A stretch of 64,000 nucleotides of DNA. It comes from Symbiodinium natans (taxonomy: Eukaryota; Sar; Dinophyceae; Suessiales; Symbiodiniaceae). This document shows, piece after piece, positions 54,432-64,000 of the stretch. Under the pieces are notes generated by a model that had not been told where the DNA came from, did not search any database, and was given only the letters and a program-made list of their open reading frames with translations. Each line of letters begins with the position of its first letter. The stretch's first letter is position 1. The stretch is taken from positions 117,501 to 181,500 of the forward strand of contig CAJNDS010002203.1 in NCBI GenBank assembly GCA_905221605.1. The letters are read 5' to 3'. A program made the translations under genes and the position numbers.

Positions 54432-54517
54432 GCCCCCGGACTTTGCAAATCGGCCCGGCGATGCCATCGACGGCGAGCTGCTTCATGGGATGTGGGCGGC
54501 AGCCAGCTTAAAGGACT
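54432..54517 (+). CDS. candidate exon (86 nt) flanked by telomeric arrays
   Basis: Acceptor GAGGTAG|G and a strong donor GACT|GTGAGT. Frame: PPDFANRPGDAIDGELLHGM then WAAASLKD. TTTAGGG array before, CCCTAAA array after. Confidence 0.5.
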
Positions 54518-54526
54518 GTGAGTTTT

Positions 54527-54602
54527 ACCCTAAACCCTAAACCCTAAACCCTAAACCCTAAACCCTAAACCCTAAACCCTAAACCCTAAACCCTAAACCC
54601 TT
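54527..54602. repeat. CCCTAAA array
   Basis: About eleven perfect units; opposite orientation to 54355-54426. Confidence 0.95.
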
Positions 54603-54856
54603 AACAGGAAAGCTCCTGAACCTGGGACTTCTTCATTGTTCCGTAGGGGGGCATGAGGAGGAGTGCCTACTTAAGAATACTCTTCTTGAGGGTTCCCCCA
54701 AAAGGGGCCCGCATTCTAGACCCTAGGGTTTAAACCTTAAACCCTAAACCCTAAACCCTAAAGAGACTTTCACAAGGCTCCAAGCTGGATCTGGCTCAGT
54801 TTCCATGGTGGGCTGTGGGGGCTGAGAAGTTGGCCGGCATGCCTTGGATCTGCTGC

Positions 54857-54920
54857 CCCTAAACCCTAAACCCTAAACCCTAAACCCTAAACCCTAAACC
54901 CTAAACCCTAAACCCTAAAC
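54857..54920. repeat. CCCTAAA array
   Basis: About nine units. The island before it (54820-54856, after TCTGGCTCAG) reads FPWWAVGAEKLAGMPWICC on plus and may be an exon. Confidence 0.93.
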
Positions 54921-56190
54921 GTTGAAGCCCAAGCGGCTGAATGGCGCGCTGCAGCAGATTGACTTTTTGCACTCGCCGGGACACTCCTAGCACCCGCGGC
55001 ATTTTCTTCTATTCGTCACACCCGCATGAATGCCGGCTGAACCGCCCCAGAATCACGGCCCTGATGTCCATTTGGGTTGTTGTAGAATTTGGGTCCATTT
55101 AGAAATGCTATATTTGGAAGTCCAAACGGACCTTGAACCTGGAACTGGCCAACTGGACCCACATTTCGGAATCCTGGAAGCCTAAAGCCAGTAATCTAGG
55201 GTTCAAAATATGACGCGGTCATGACTCCGGGACTTGTTGCGCAAACTCCTTCTGGGACAAAAGGGCCCTTACTTTCGCGAAAGGAAGCAATCGGCTATTT
55301 GGGCCATATTCTGTGGTAGGGGTGAGGGATGCTCGCAGGCGGTAATTTGGGTGGGGGGTTTGGGGTTTGGGGTTTGGGGTTTAGGGTTTAGGGTTTAGGG
55401 TTTAGGGTGGTATAGAGCATGTCACGCCGCTGGCTCGGGTGCCCTGCCGCAGTCCGTGGGAACGTCGTGAAATGTCCCTTGCCAGGGCTCGAGTCAGTAA
55501 ATTTAGGGTTTAGGGTTTAGGGTTTAGGGTTTAGGGTTTAGGGTTTCAAGAACCATGAGGTTGTGGGTCTCTGGGGCGCAAGAGCCTTCGTCGGAGGGTA
55601 GTTCTCCAAATTATGATCCCCTCTCACCTTCTTGGGTCCTTGTCTTAAAGCCCCTAAAACCTACAACTCTTCTTGGGTCCTTCTTCGAGTCTGGAACCAG
55701 GATTTACGACTGGAGTCTGTAAACCCTGTACGACCCTAAGAGTTGCGGAGGCTCAGACCTTTCAAATTCCTGCCCCTATGAAACCATCCCGCCGATTTTT
55801 CAAGGGTTTAGGGTTTAGGGTTTAGTTTAGGGTTTCGGGTTTAGGGTTTAGGGTTTCGGGTTTAGGGTCTTTGAAAACGGAAAAAAACCCGAAGCTCGAA
55901 GCCGGGAAGGTGCAGCTGAGCGGCGAAGATGAAGAGCCAAATGGCCAACACATACGACCTCAGCGAGTTGTTTAGGGTTTAGGGTTTAGGGTTCAGGGTT
56001 TAGGGTTTAGGAATTAGGGTTTAGGGTCCTTTTGGGAGGGGTTTCGGGCCTAGGGCCTTTTCGTGAGGGAGGGAACTTTTACCAACTCTGGTTCCCTCCC
56101 CCCCTTCTGTACACTAAGGGGGACTATGTGTTGGTACCAGAGGGACCCAAGCGTCTCAAGGGACCAGCCTTTTAATCCGACACCCAGACT
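54921..56190. other. unassigned with TTTAGGG arrays (55368-55408, 55503-55545, 55803-55865)
   Basis: A plus island at ~55911-55965 (VQLSGEDEEPNGQHIRPQ, after CGGGAAG) is exon-like. A plus frame from 55551 (MRLWVSGAQEPSSEGSSP) is open for 55 codons. Nothing recognised. Confidence 0.35.
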
Positions 56191-56433
56191 TTGCTACAGA
56201 GTTCCGTGTGCCCGCGTGGATACTTAACTTCGAAAGGCGAAAGTGCATCAAAACCAGACCTTCACAAAGGCACCTCTGAAATCGGTCTCGTCCCTCCGCA
56301 CCCTTTGACTGTCGTGCTCGGCCCTTCGCAGCCAGTTCCAGCAAGGGACCCCTCCGTACCTGCAGCTGATGTGGAGTGGGGTCTACTCACATTGCCCGAC
56401 CACGAAGCTTCCAGTGCTTCAAGCGTATGGTAG
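56191..56433 (+). CDS. weak open frame
   Basis: 80 codons ending TAG, Pro/Ser-rich (IGLVPPHPLTVVLGPSQPVP). The minus strand is open here too. No domain; exon status uncertain. Confidence 0.2.
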   Translation: MLQSSVCPRGYLTSKGESASKPDLHKGTSEIGLVPPHPLTVVLGPSQPVPARDPSVPAADVEWGLLTLPDHEASSASSVW

Positions 56434-56772
56434 CTCCTCCCTCCCATGAAGGCCCCATCATTTCGGAGGGCCATTGTTATAACGAGCTTTACAGTTCGGG
56501 TAGCTGGAAGGGACCAAAAGACCCCACATTAATCCAGAAACCCCAAGATTAAACCCCTCAAAGTGCGGGCCGGGAAGGCCACAGGAAACCGATCGCATAC
56601 TCGTCAGCCTTGCCAACGACGAGATTGCCACCATCCATCCCCTGCGGTTTACCCCGACAAACACGCCTTCGAGCCCCCACTGCCCTTACTATCCCTTACT
56701 GGAGGAAGCCCTTGAAGTTCTTCAACCCTGGACCATCTAAACCCTCAACCCTAAGACCTTAACTAGCGCCCT

Positions 56773-56950
56773 AAACCCCAAACCCCAAACCCCCAAACCC
56801 CCAAACCCCCAAACCCCCAACCCCAAACCCCAAACCCCAAACCCCAAACCCCAAACCCCAAACCCCAAACCCCAAACCCCAAACCCCCAAACCCCCAAAC
56901 CCCCAAACCCCCAAACCCCCAAACCCCCAAACCCCCAAACCCCCAAACCC
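56773..56950. repeat. telomere-variant array (CCCCAAA)n and (CCCCCAAA)n
   Basis: Blocks of 7-mer CCCCAAA flanked by blocks of 8-mer CCCCCAAA. The Trp/Gly/Phe-rich minus frames are artefacts of this array. Confidence 0.95.
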
Positions 56951-57080
56951 TAAACCACAAGCACTCCACACCCTAAACCCTCATCTACGAAGCATGAGGC
57001 GCACCGCATCTCATGCAAGCAATCCGCCACGAAGCTGTGACCTGAGCGTCTTGAAAACCCAGCTCTGCCCCCACCAACCT

Positions 57081-57130
57081 AGGGTTTAGGGGTTTAGGGG
57101 TTTAGGGGTTTAGGGGTTTAGGGGTTTAGG
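57081..57130. repeat. 8-bp telomere-variant array (TTTAGGGG)n
   Basis: Six TTTAGGGG units. Confidence 0.93.
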
Positions 57131-57686
57131 CTTTAAAAAAGGGGGGTTGAAAAGGTTTACAATGGGCTCAAGGAGATTTGGGGCTGGGTGGGTCGGGGGT
57201 GGGGGGGCCTTCGGGATTAATTGAAGCTGGGGTTTAGGGTTTAGGGTTTAGGGAGGTTTCAGGTCTCGGCGCGGGTCGGAGAGCCTTTCCGAGACTCGGG
57301 TTTGATACTTTGCGAGCTGCAGACTCCCATGATTCAAAAAAGAGCCCATGCAAAGTTAAGGGCATCCTAAGTTAAGAGTTGGCTGCTGCCTCGGATGCCT
57401 ATAGGGCCTAGGCAATGCTGCCGCAGCGCGCTTGGTCAAAAGTTCTTTTGTAGGGAGGCATGCGCCTCTGCAGGGAGCTGCATGTGGGTAGCCCTCAAGA
57501 TGAGGGTCTCTGTTGACTCTGTTGTGGTCCTTCTTTTTTGTAAGGGGTGCCGGACTGCAGGACCCAACACAGGGATCCGAATTTAGAGAACTACCCATGT
57601 GAGCCAGGTCAGGAATGAGAAATTCGAGTGGCTTATGTCCTTCGCTCGAGGCGACCCTTGAAGGCTAACAGTAAGAAGGCCTTTTG
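57131..57686. other. unassigned; open frames on both strands at 57356-57598
   Basis: The minus frame (RDPHLEGYPHAAPCRGACLP) and plus frame (REACASAGSCMWVALKMRVS) overlap; neither has a domain. A TTTAGGG run lies at 57231-57253. Confidence 0.3.
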
Positions 57687-57819
57687 CTTGGAGGTTCATG
57701 GTGCTTAGCACTTATTAACCAATTAAAACTGTACTTATAAGCCACTTAAGTGCCCTAATATTGTTGTAAGTACAGTTAGTACTCATATAATTGGTTAACA
57801 AGTACCATGAACCTCCAAG
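57687..57819. mobile_element. MITE family A, copy 1 (133 bp)
   Basis: Perfect 16 bp ends CTTGGAGGTTCATGGT / ACCATGAACCTCCAAG, extended by TTATTAACCAATTA / ATAATTGGTTAACAAG. Centre has ACTGTACTTATAAG words. No coding capacity. Confidence 0.88.
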
Positions 57820-58827
57820 TAGCTTCGCCAGTCATGTTGCTCTCGGTTTCTCAGTAGCCCAGTAACCATATTATGATAAGGGCACCCAGTTTTAGGTTGG
57901 TTACTTTATAAGGGAACCCATAACCCAAAAAAGGGTAAAGGGTACCACCGGGCTACTAAGGTTTAGTATCTGCCCAACCCCCTCCCCGCGCCCCCCCGTG
58001 GAGCGGTTGAGGAGTCGAGGATTGAGGAGCATGCAGTAGCCTTTGCGGAGAGGTTCTGCCACGTTCTGCCAATCCGGACAACCCAAACAATCCTGCCGCC
58101 GAAGACTGTTTGGGAACTTTGTTTCGAAATCAAAAACAGAAAGAACTTCTATCAAACTCGGCCTCCGAAGTTTCCAGAATCTGCAGCTTCCTTTTTGGCC
58201 CCCCGAAATCTCTGGCCCACAATAGAGGTCGATGAATTTAAATCTTCAAGCTTCGCATAATGCTGGGGGAGTAAGTACTCGTTGTTCTGTAATAATCAGG
58301 CTTGCAAAGGATAACCCCCCCGGCCCGCCCCCTAGCAGCATTCCCGCAACACCCTAAACCTGCACCCTCAGAACATGGAAGAAAGGAGGGTGCTGCTGGG
58401 CGCCCTGGAGGGCTCTTGGAACAGCAGCCCTAAACCCTAAATAACCCCAAACCTTAAACCCTAAACCCTGCAAACCCTAAACCTTGCTCGAAATCCCCGA
58501 GCTGCTGGCAGTTCGAGATGCACGCCCCATGAGGCCGGCCTGAAACCTGGAATCAGGGTTTAGGGGTTTTAGCTTGAAGAGTGTTCCCACTTGAAAGCTT
58601 AGAGCTTGGGGTTCGCAAAGCAAAACGACTGCAGGGTGCAGGCGTTCCCGAAGACGGGTAACAGCATAATTTGGGGTATGAATGGCCCAGGCGAAACCCT
58701 AAACTCGAAACCCTAAACCCTGAACCCCAAACCTGCTGCAAACCTAGAGCAGCAAGTCCCATGTACCGAGGACCAAGCCTTCTGCAAGCCCGCCTCAATG
58801 GCGTCGTCCCACCTCCAGCATGCCCTA
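57820..58827. other. unassigned, weak foldback at 57853-57960, one exon-like island
   Basis: 57853-57960 has imperfect inverted ends (CAGTAGCCC / GGGCTACTA). A plus island at 58372-58410 (after ACCCTCAG; NMEERRVLLGALE) and another at ~58470-58530 (LLEIPELLAVRDARPM) look like exons. Confidence 0.35.
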
Positions 58828-58966
58828 CTTGGAGGTTCATGGTACTCATTAGCCAATTATAACTGCACTTATAACCCACTCATAAGCCCCTTAAGTGCCC
58901 TAGTATGGCTATAAGTCGGTTATAAGTACAGCTATAACTGGTTAGGAAGTACCATGAGCCCTAGCA
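58828..58966. mobile_element. MITE family A, copy 2
   Basis: Left end CTTGGAGGTTCATGGTACT; right end AGTACCATGAGCCCTAG, slightly decayed. Same core words (CACTTAAGTGCCCTA-type) as copy 1. Confidence 0.8.
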
Positions 58967-59639
58967 GTACCCTACGGGTGCATGTACCTTATGATATACT
59001 TGGGCCCCGAAGTCGCCATACAGGTGGTACTTTAAGGCCCAAGCATTCCCTTTTTTGGTATGTGGACCCTTAGGGTTGGGTTGCAAGCCATATGGAACCC
59101 GAAATCCTCAACCAACACTTAAAACCCAAAACCCTTGACCCGCGGATCTCTGGAGGGTGGAGCATGGCCTGCGTAGCAAGCGTGTGCTCACGGCTTTCCA
59201 CCGCGATGGGGAACAGGAAAGTGCAGAAACTGCTATGTTTCAAGTCCGCCTAACCCGAAACCCCTCAACCCTTTTTTGGTTCCGGTCTCATCAGCCCCCT
59301 CGACCCTTCCCGCAACCTGGACCATCAGGCCATAGATCATACCAAAAAGCTCAAAAAAGCCTATTTTAGGGGCCCAGTTAATTAGAGCGGGTGTTTGGGT
59401 GGACTGAAGTCTGTTGTGTTCAAAGTGAAACACGAACGTTTGTAGGTGCGCGCAGTTGCATGGCATGGCAAGTGTACGGACCAAAGTCAATTACATCGAA
59501 TGCGCTACCAGAGTGCGATGTGTATGCCTAGAGAACTTTATGCGGAGTTGTGCAAACAGCCTCAAAGTTTGTCAAAAACTTTTTGGGTATTTGGGGTAGC
59601 TGGTATGAAAACTCTGTAAGGATTATATTGAGAATTGAC

Positions 59640-59760
59640 CATATGGGGGTTTACGATAGCAAGGGCCCCCCATGAAGTTGTACGCCCCCCCCCCCCCCCC
59701 CCTCCCCCCCCACAATCAGGACCCCAGTATGGTACCCCTGATGTCGCAAACCCCCATGTG
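59640..59760. mobile_element. foldback with C-run centre
   Basis: CATATGGGGGTTTACGA on the left and TCGCAAACCCCCATGTG on the right, enclosing a poly-C run (59685-59710). Confidence 0.6.
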
Positions 59761-60164
59761 AGGATGACCTTGGCAATTTTACATGTGTCTGCCGTATGGC
59801 TGCAGAAGTACCCGCAGCGACACGAAGCTCCATACCGTGACCACGTGAATTGCATGCCCTTTTGAACTTTTGCTCGCCCAAAATTCCCAAATTTAGGGCT
59901 TCTAGGGTTTCGGGTTTAAGGTGCCCTATCTATCAACACCCAACCCAAAACCCCTGAAAACTCAACCCCTAAACTTCCTAAACCCTAAACCCTAAACCCT
60001 TAAACCCTTAAACCCTTCAACCCTTCACCCAAAACCCTAAACCCTAAACTCCCCACAATGGCCCCAAAGGACTGAGAGGTGAGCGTTCCTCGGCGAACCG
60101 CCTTTGGGCTCAGCTGCACGTATCGACCTCTTGGGCCAAGAGGTTGGGTTCGGGGGCCGCTTAG

Positions 60165-60258
60165 GGTTTAGGGTTTAGGGTTTAGGGTTTAGGGTTTAGG
60201 GTTTAGGGTTTAGGGTTTAGGGTTTAGGGTTTAGGGTTTAGGGTTTAGGGTTTAGGGA
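60165..60258. repeat. TTTAGGG array, ~13 units
   Basis: Perfect units. A minus island just left (60070-60145; RYVQLSPKAVRRGTLTSQ) may be an exon. Confidence 0.95.
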
Positions 60259-62282
60259 ATAAGGTTTAGAGTTTATGCGAGAGATCATTGGTTTAGGGTT
60301 TAGGGTTTAGGGTTCAGGGTTAGGGGGTTTAGGGTTCCTCTCAGTCGCAGGGATTGTAGGTTTTGGGGTTTAGGATTTGGGGTCTTGGGGTTTCTGGGCT
60401 TAGGGTTTTGGGTCGGTTTAGGGCTTTACAGACATCAACCCTAAGCCCGAACCCCTAAAACCCTGGTCCCTAGTACAATGACTATACGGGATTCGGTCAT
60501 CAACCTCCACCTAGAACAGCACCTGCAGGGGGTTGGGTTTGAGGTTTAGGGGCACCCGACAGAAGCCTCCCCTGCCCAACTTTACTGGACATCAATGCTG
60601 CATAGCCACGCTGCCTTTGACGGAAGTTGACTCCCGACAAAGAAAAGAACACTGCAACTGAAAGCCCCCGCACCAGCCCTCCCCTCTCTACCTCTCCTAT
60701 CGCCCCACCCCTCTCCACGAACAAAGACCTAAAAAAACAAACCTTAACCACGAGAACCCTCTTGTCGCAGAGCTCCCAGCAAACGGGGCCAAACGAAAGC
60801 CCACCTCTCAGGAACCGCAGGCGAAAGGGGTTTTAAGGCCTCCTTGACGAGTTCCCCCAGTGGGGTTTGCAAGGGAAGAAGGGCGCTATAACGGGGGGGG
60901 GGGGGGGGGGGGGTTGTATGGAATGTCAGACCCCCAGTCCCAAAACCCCACCCCTTTTGTCATACTTCGGTCGTGAGAACATGAGCGCTGCATGAGGGCC
61001 CTGATCATAAAATGTCTCGGGCTTGTGGCATCTTCTGATGCATTGAAGCAGCTTGGGTTTATGTCGCTCATGCAAGCATGGTGTATTTAGGTGTCCGGCA
61101 CAGAGTTCGGTGCTTTCTACGCCTACTATGAATAATTCTCCCGCCCCCCTTTTACGACTTCAGTCGGGACATCGTGAGGGCCCTGTTCCTCTCGTGATGA
61201 GCTTCAAAGGCGCCTCTTTCTCTACGCCAACCCTGATGGATCGACCGCCCAATCCCCACAACTGGGGAGGCTGATGAAGCTTCTGGGCCCGAAGCCCTAA
61301 GCCCTAAACCCAGCTGATACAAGATCTGCGCCCTTTGTGGGTTTTAGGGTTTAGGGCATATTAGGGTGCACGAAAATAGGGGAAGACGGACAAAAAAACT
61401 GGACCAGAAGTTAGAGCAGACTCCCAGGCCTTAAGCTAAACCGAGCAACCTTCCCATGGCAGCAAAGCTCTTGTGGGTTTTGGGCCTTTCACACTCTACC
61501 CCCCCTCACCCCACCCAAAAACCTCCCCTGCCCCCCTCCCCACCCCCCAACCCCCCAGCCGGCCTCTTGGCGCCTTTGTGGCCCCGAAGCCCATAAACTC
61601 CCAGACCTTGCGGTTTGGGGTGCAGCGCAGAGAGTGTGTGTGTGTGTGTGTGTGTGTGTTTCTTTTTGTTTTTTTTGTTTCAATGTTTAGGGCTTGTAAA
61701 GTGTAGGGGCCAGGCCCTAGTAGGGATGAGGGTTTAACAGCTTACGGACAGGCCAGTCATGGTTGTTGGGATTAGGGTTTAGGGTTTGTGCTTTAGGCGC
61801 TGTCTTGCTCGAAGTGGTTCAAGGTTTTGGGGGGGGGGGGGGGGGGGGGGGGTTAGGGCTTCGGGAGTACAGCCACCTGTCTGGCAGGCTTACATTGGGA
61901 GAGTGGTGGTGGGTTGACACTTCTCCCCCCCACCCCCCCCCCCTCCCTCCCTTGCCTACTCTTTAGGGTTTACAAGTATCTTGGCCCTACTGAGGCAGAT
62001 ATCTTGTTTCCTGAATCATCACCTTTAGGGTTTAGGATGCTCGGTCTGTCTTCGCATGGCTTCTTTCTCCAACTCCTTCAGCAAAGCTTCACTGCAACTC
62101 CAGACCTCGCCTTAAACCCTAAACCCTAAACCCTAAACCCTAAACCCTAAACCCTAAACCCCTAAACCCCTAAACCCTAAACCCTCAATCTCGCCTGCCC
62201 GGTCGAAGTTCCGATGCCCATGTGGCCTTGGCCGAAGCAACAGTGGCCCTGAAGTACCCTGAAACCTAAGACCGACTCCCTA
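60259..62282. other. unassigned, homopolymer G/C runs and telomeric words
   Basis: Poly-G runs at 60894-60914 and 61828-61852, C-rich tracts, a GT microsatellite (61632-61659) and a CCCTAAA array (62114-62185). Frames at 60500-60836, 61053-61274 and 61473-61706 have no recognisable motifs. Confidence 0.45.
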
Positions 62283-62470
62283 CTTGGAGTTTCATGGTAC
62301 TTATTAACCAATTATAACTGTACTTATAACTGTACTTATAACTGTACTTATAGCTGTACTTATGACTGTACTTATAACTGTACTTATAACCATATGAGGG
62401 CACTTAAGGGGCTTATAAGTGTGTTCTAAGTGCAGCTAGAATTGGCTAATAAGTACCATGACCCTCCAAG
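62283..62470. mobile_element. MITE family A, copy 3, internally expanded (188 bp)
   Basis: Ends CTTGGAGTTTCATGGTACTT / AAGTACCATGACCCTCCAAG plus TATTAACCAATT / AATTGGCTAATA. The core holds about six tandem 12 bp units ACTGTACTTATA, which explains the greater length than copies 1 and 2. Confidence 0.88.
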
Positions 62471-64000
62471 TAAGCCCTACGCCCTAAACCCCAAGGTGCT
62501 TTGCAGAGTCTAATCTCTGAAGCCCCAAATCCAAACACGGCTCCCCCGATGAAGGCCCTCTTCTCTAAACAACTCCAACCGAGGAGCTGACCCAACCCTA
62601 CCAAGAGATGCTCAATAACCCAACCCAACATCCCGAAGCCACCTTTTTGTCTGCTAAAGGCCCAAAAATGGACAGCAACTTGACCCCAAACCCTAAACCC
62701 TACACCCTAAACCCTTAACCTTAGATGCTAAGCCCCCTAAACCCCAAGGGGTCTCCCCGGGAGTTTGAGGGAACAGGTTGACTAGTAGGGTAGATGCCTT
62801 ATGTCTGTTGTGGAATCCGCCCCCAGAGTTCCAGATGGTTCAGAACCAGTAAGAAGTAAGAAAAGGGAACTAGCGCGGAAGTCTGACCAGGTTGGAGCTT
62901 GGGACCCCAAGACAACCTGTCAAATTCGCGTTTGATATTGGAGTGGTGGTTTCATTCGGGGGAGAGGGGGTTATACCCCCCCTGGGTCCTCCCCTCCTTT
63001 GGCATCCAGGCCCTCTTGCAGAATGCTAAGGCCCGACAGCCCTTACACCCATTTTTTGAACTCAGACTCCTGAAGTCAGCTGTGTGAAGGCCTGAACCCT
63101 AAACCCTAAACCCTAAACCCTAAACCCTAAACCCTAAACCCTAAACCCTAAACCCTAAACCCTAAACCCTAAACCCTAAACCCAACCGAGGGTCTGGCCG
63201 ATGAAAGGAAAGCACCATGTGCAGCCCGGGATGGGTGTCCAAACGATGCAGTAGGGGTACAGGTCCTGGGTTCTCTGGATGGCTTAAAGGCTCTTCTAAA
63301 CCGGAAACCCTAAACCCTAAACCCTAAACCCTAAACCCTAAACCTTAAAAACCCTAAATAAACCTTGGGCTTGGGATCAGGGGGCGCTTCCATCCTGACT
63401 AGCTGTGTTGGTGTCATCACTTCGGTTGTGCGCTTTCGGTTGGGGGCACGCGCGCATGCGCGCATGCTCTTGTATCCTTAGTTGCTGAGTTCATAAGCCC
63501 CCCCCCCCCCCAAAGTGTACACTTTCAATTCTATAGGGGATTATTGTATCCCAAAAAGTGTACAGCGTGCTCATGCAGCTACTAACTATCTGCCCCGTTG
63601 TTGAGCTTAGGTTTGGGTGGTGGAGGTATAGAGTTTGGGTTTCGTTGGTAAGTTTGGGGTGACGGCGGTGCAGGGTTTGGGAGGGGGGGGACTGGCTGCT
63701 TCACAAAGGGAGGTCGGCTACAAACTCTAGCTGCCTGGTTTCTACGATGCTCCATTTGCAGGTTCCAGAAATTCCCGATTCCTTGGAACTCCTTGACCAT
63801 CTGCAGTCTATCGGTAGGGGGTCTTCTGTGTTTGTGGTCCCCCGCTTATGGTCCCTCTACCAAGTCCACGTGCTTCTTCTGATTAAAGCAAAGGAAAGCC
63901 GGTAGGTGACTGACATTCGTACCTAACACCTCCAAACTACCAGCCCCAGCATAACCCTAAACCCAAACCACGGGTACTATTAGGAGCTCAGACAGATGTT
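62471..64000. other. unassigned right end with CCCTAAA arrays (63095-63183, 63306-63345)
   Basis: Frames at 62446-62631, 62899-63087 and 63582-63800 are weak. A C-run is at 63499-63512, and a small inverted pair AGTGTACACTTT / AAAAGTGTACA lies around 63514-63565. No gene supported. Confidence 0.45.

Noticed and set aside
56737-56971. Trp/Gly/Phe-rich minus frames
   Set aside because: Direct translation of the CCCCAAA/CCCCCAAA array.
63095-63183. Chromosome end or telomere
   Set aside because: Arrays occur in both orientations all along the window, are short, and are flanked by unique sequence. They are interstitial.

Overview
Nuclear DNA of a protist, most likely a dinoflagellate. The case rests on several independent signs. 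Plant-type telomere words (TTTAGGG on one strand, CCCTAAA on the other) run through the whole 64 kb as short internal arrays. Introns are short and start with GC or GA as well as GT, and most have AGG at both borders. Neighbouring genes lie head-to-tail on one strand. The recognisable families (DUF4116 repeats, a TTF-finger/hAT-derived protein, a C5 cytosine methyltransferase, an HMG-box protein) are ones known to be abundant in dinoflagellates. All family names here are from reading motifs by eye; no search was possible. No DinoSL leader, rRNA, tRNA or CRISPR array was seen. One assembly gap (100 N) lies at 8146-8245.

Left part (about 3.3-15.4 kb) is a minus-strand gene cluster read from right to left: an intronless HMG-box/pseudokinase gene (14126-15337), a multi-exon TTF zinc-finger, hAT-derived gene with an acidic tail (12820 down to 6706), and a multi-exon DNA cytosine methyltransferase-like gene (6001 down to 3312). 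The first two share a ~330-370 bp homologous cassette just upstream of their start codons.

Middle part (15.4-40 kb) looks at first like telomere-like junk. Between the arrays, however, sit 50-260 bp islands of open, unique sequence bounded by AG and GT/GC. I read these as exons: a Gln-rich coiled-coil gene on minus (25077 to at least 22699, perhaps to 19856), a run of plus-strand exons (27.8-34.7 kb), and minus exons from 35.0 kb, so transcription converges near 34.8 kb. The region also holds a near-perfect 1.04 kb tandem duplication, several dispersed duplications and foldback elements.

Right part: 40391-50844 (minus) is a DUF4116-repeat gene split into tiny exons (26-90 nt). Joining them in the predicted phase keeps the repeat register, and one of its introns (46692-46822) is almost pure telomeric repeat. 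Its largest introns appear to contain a 600 bp nested palindrome and a 1.4 kb AT-rich degenerate repeat. From 51 to 64 kb coding signal is weak: a few exon-like islands, telomere-variant arrays and three copies of a TIR-bearing MITE family.

The unifying observation is that interstitial telomere-type repeats and MITE-like foldbacks occupy introns while exons stay intact. This suggests that telomeric sequence and introner-like elements have been major sources of intron mass in this genome.
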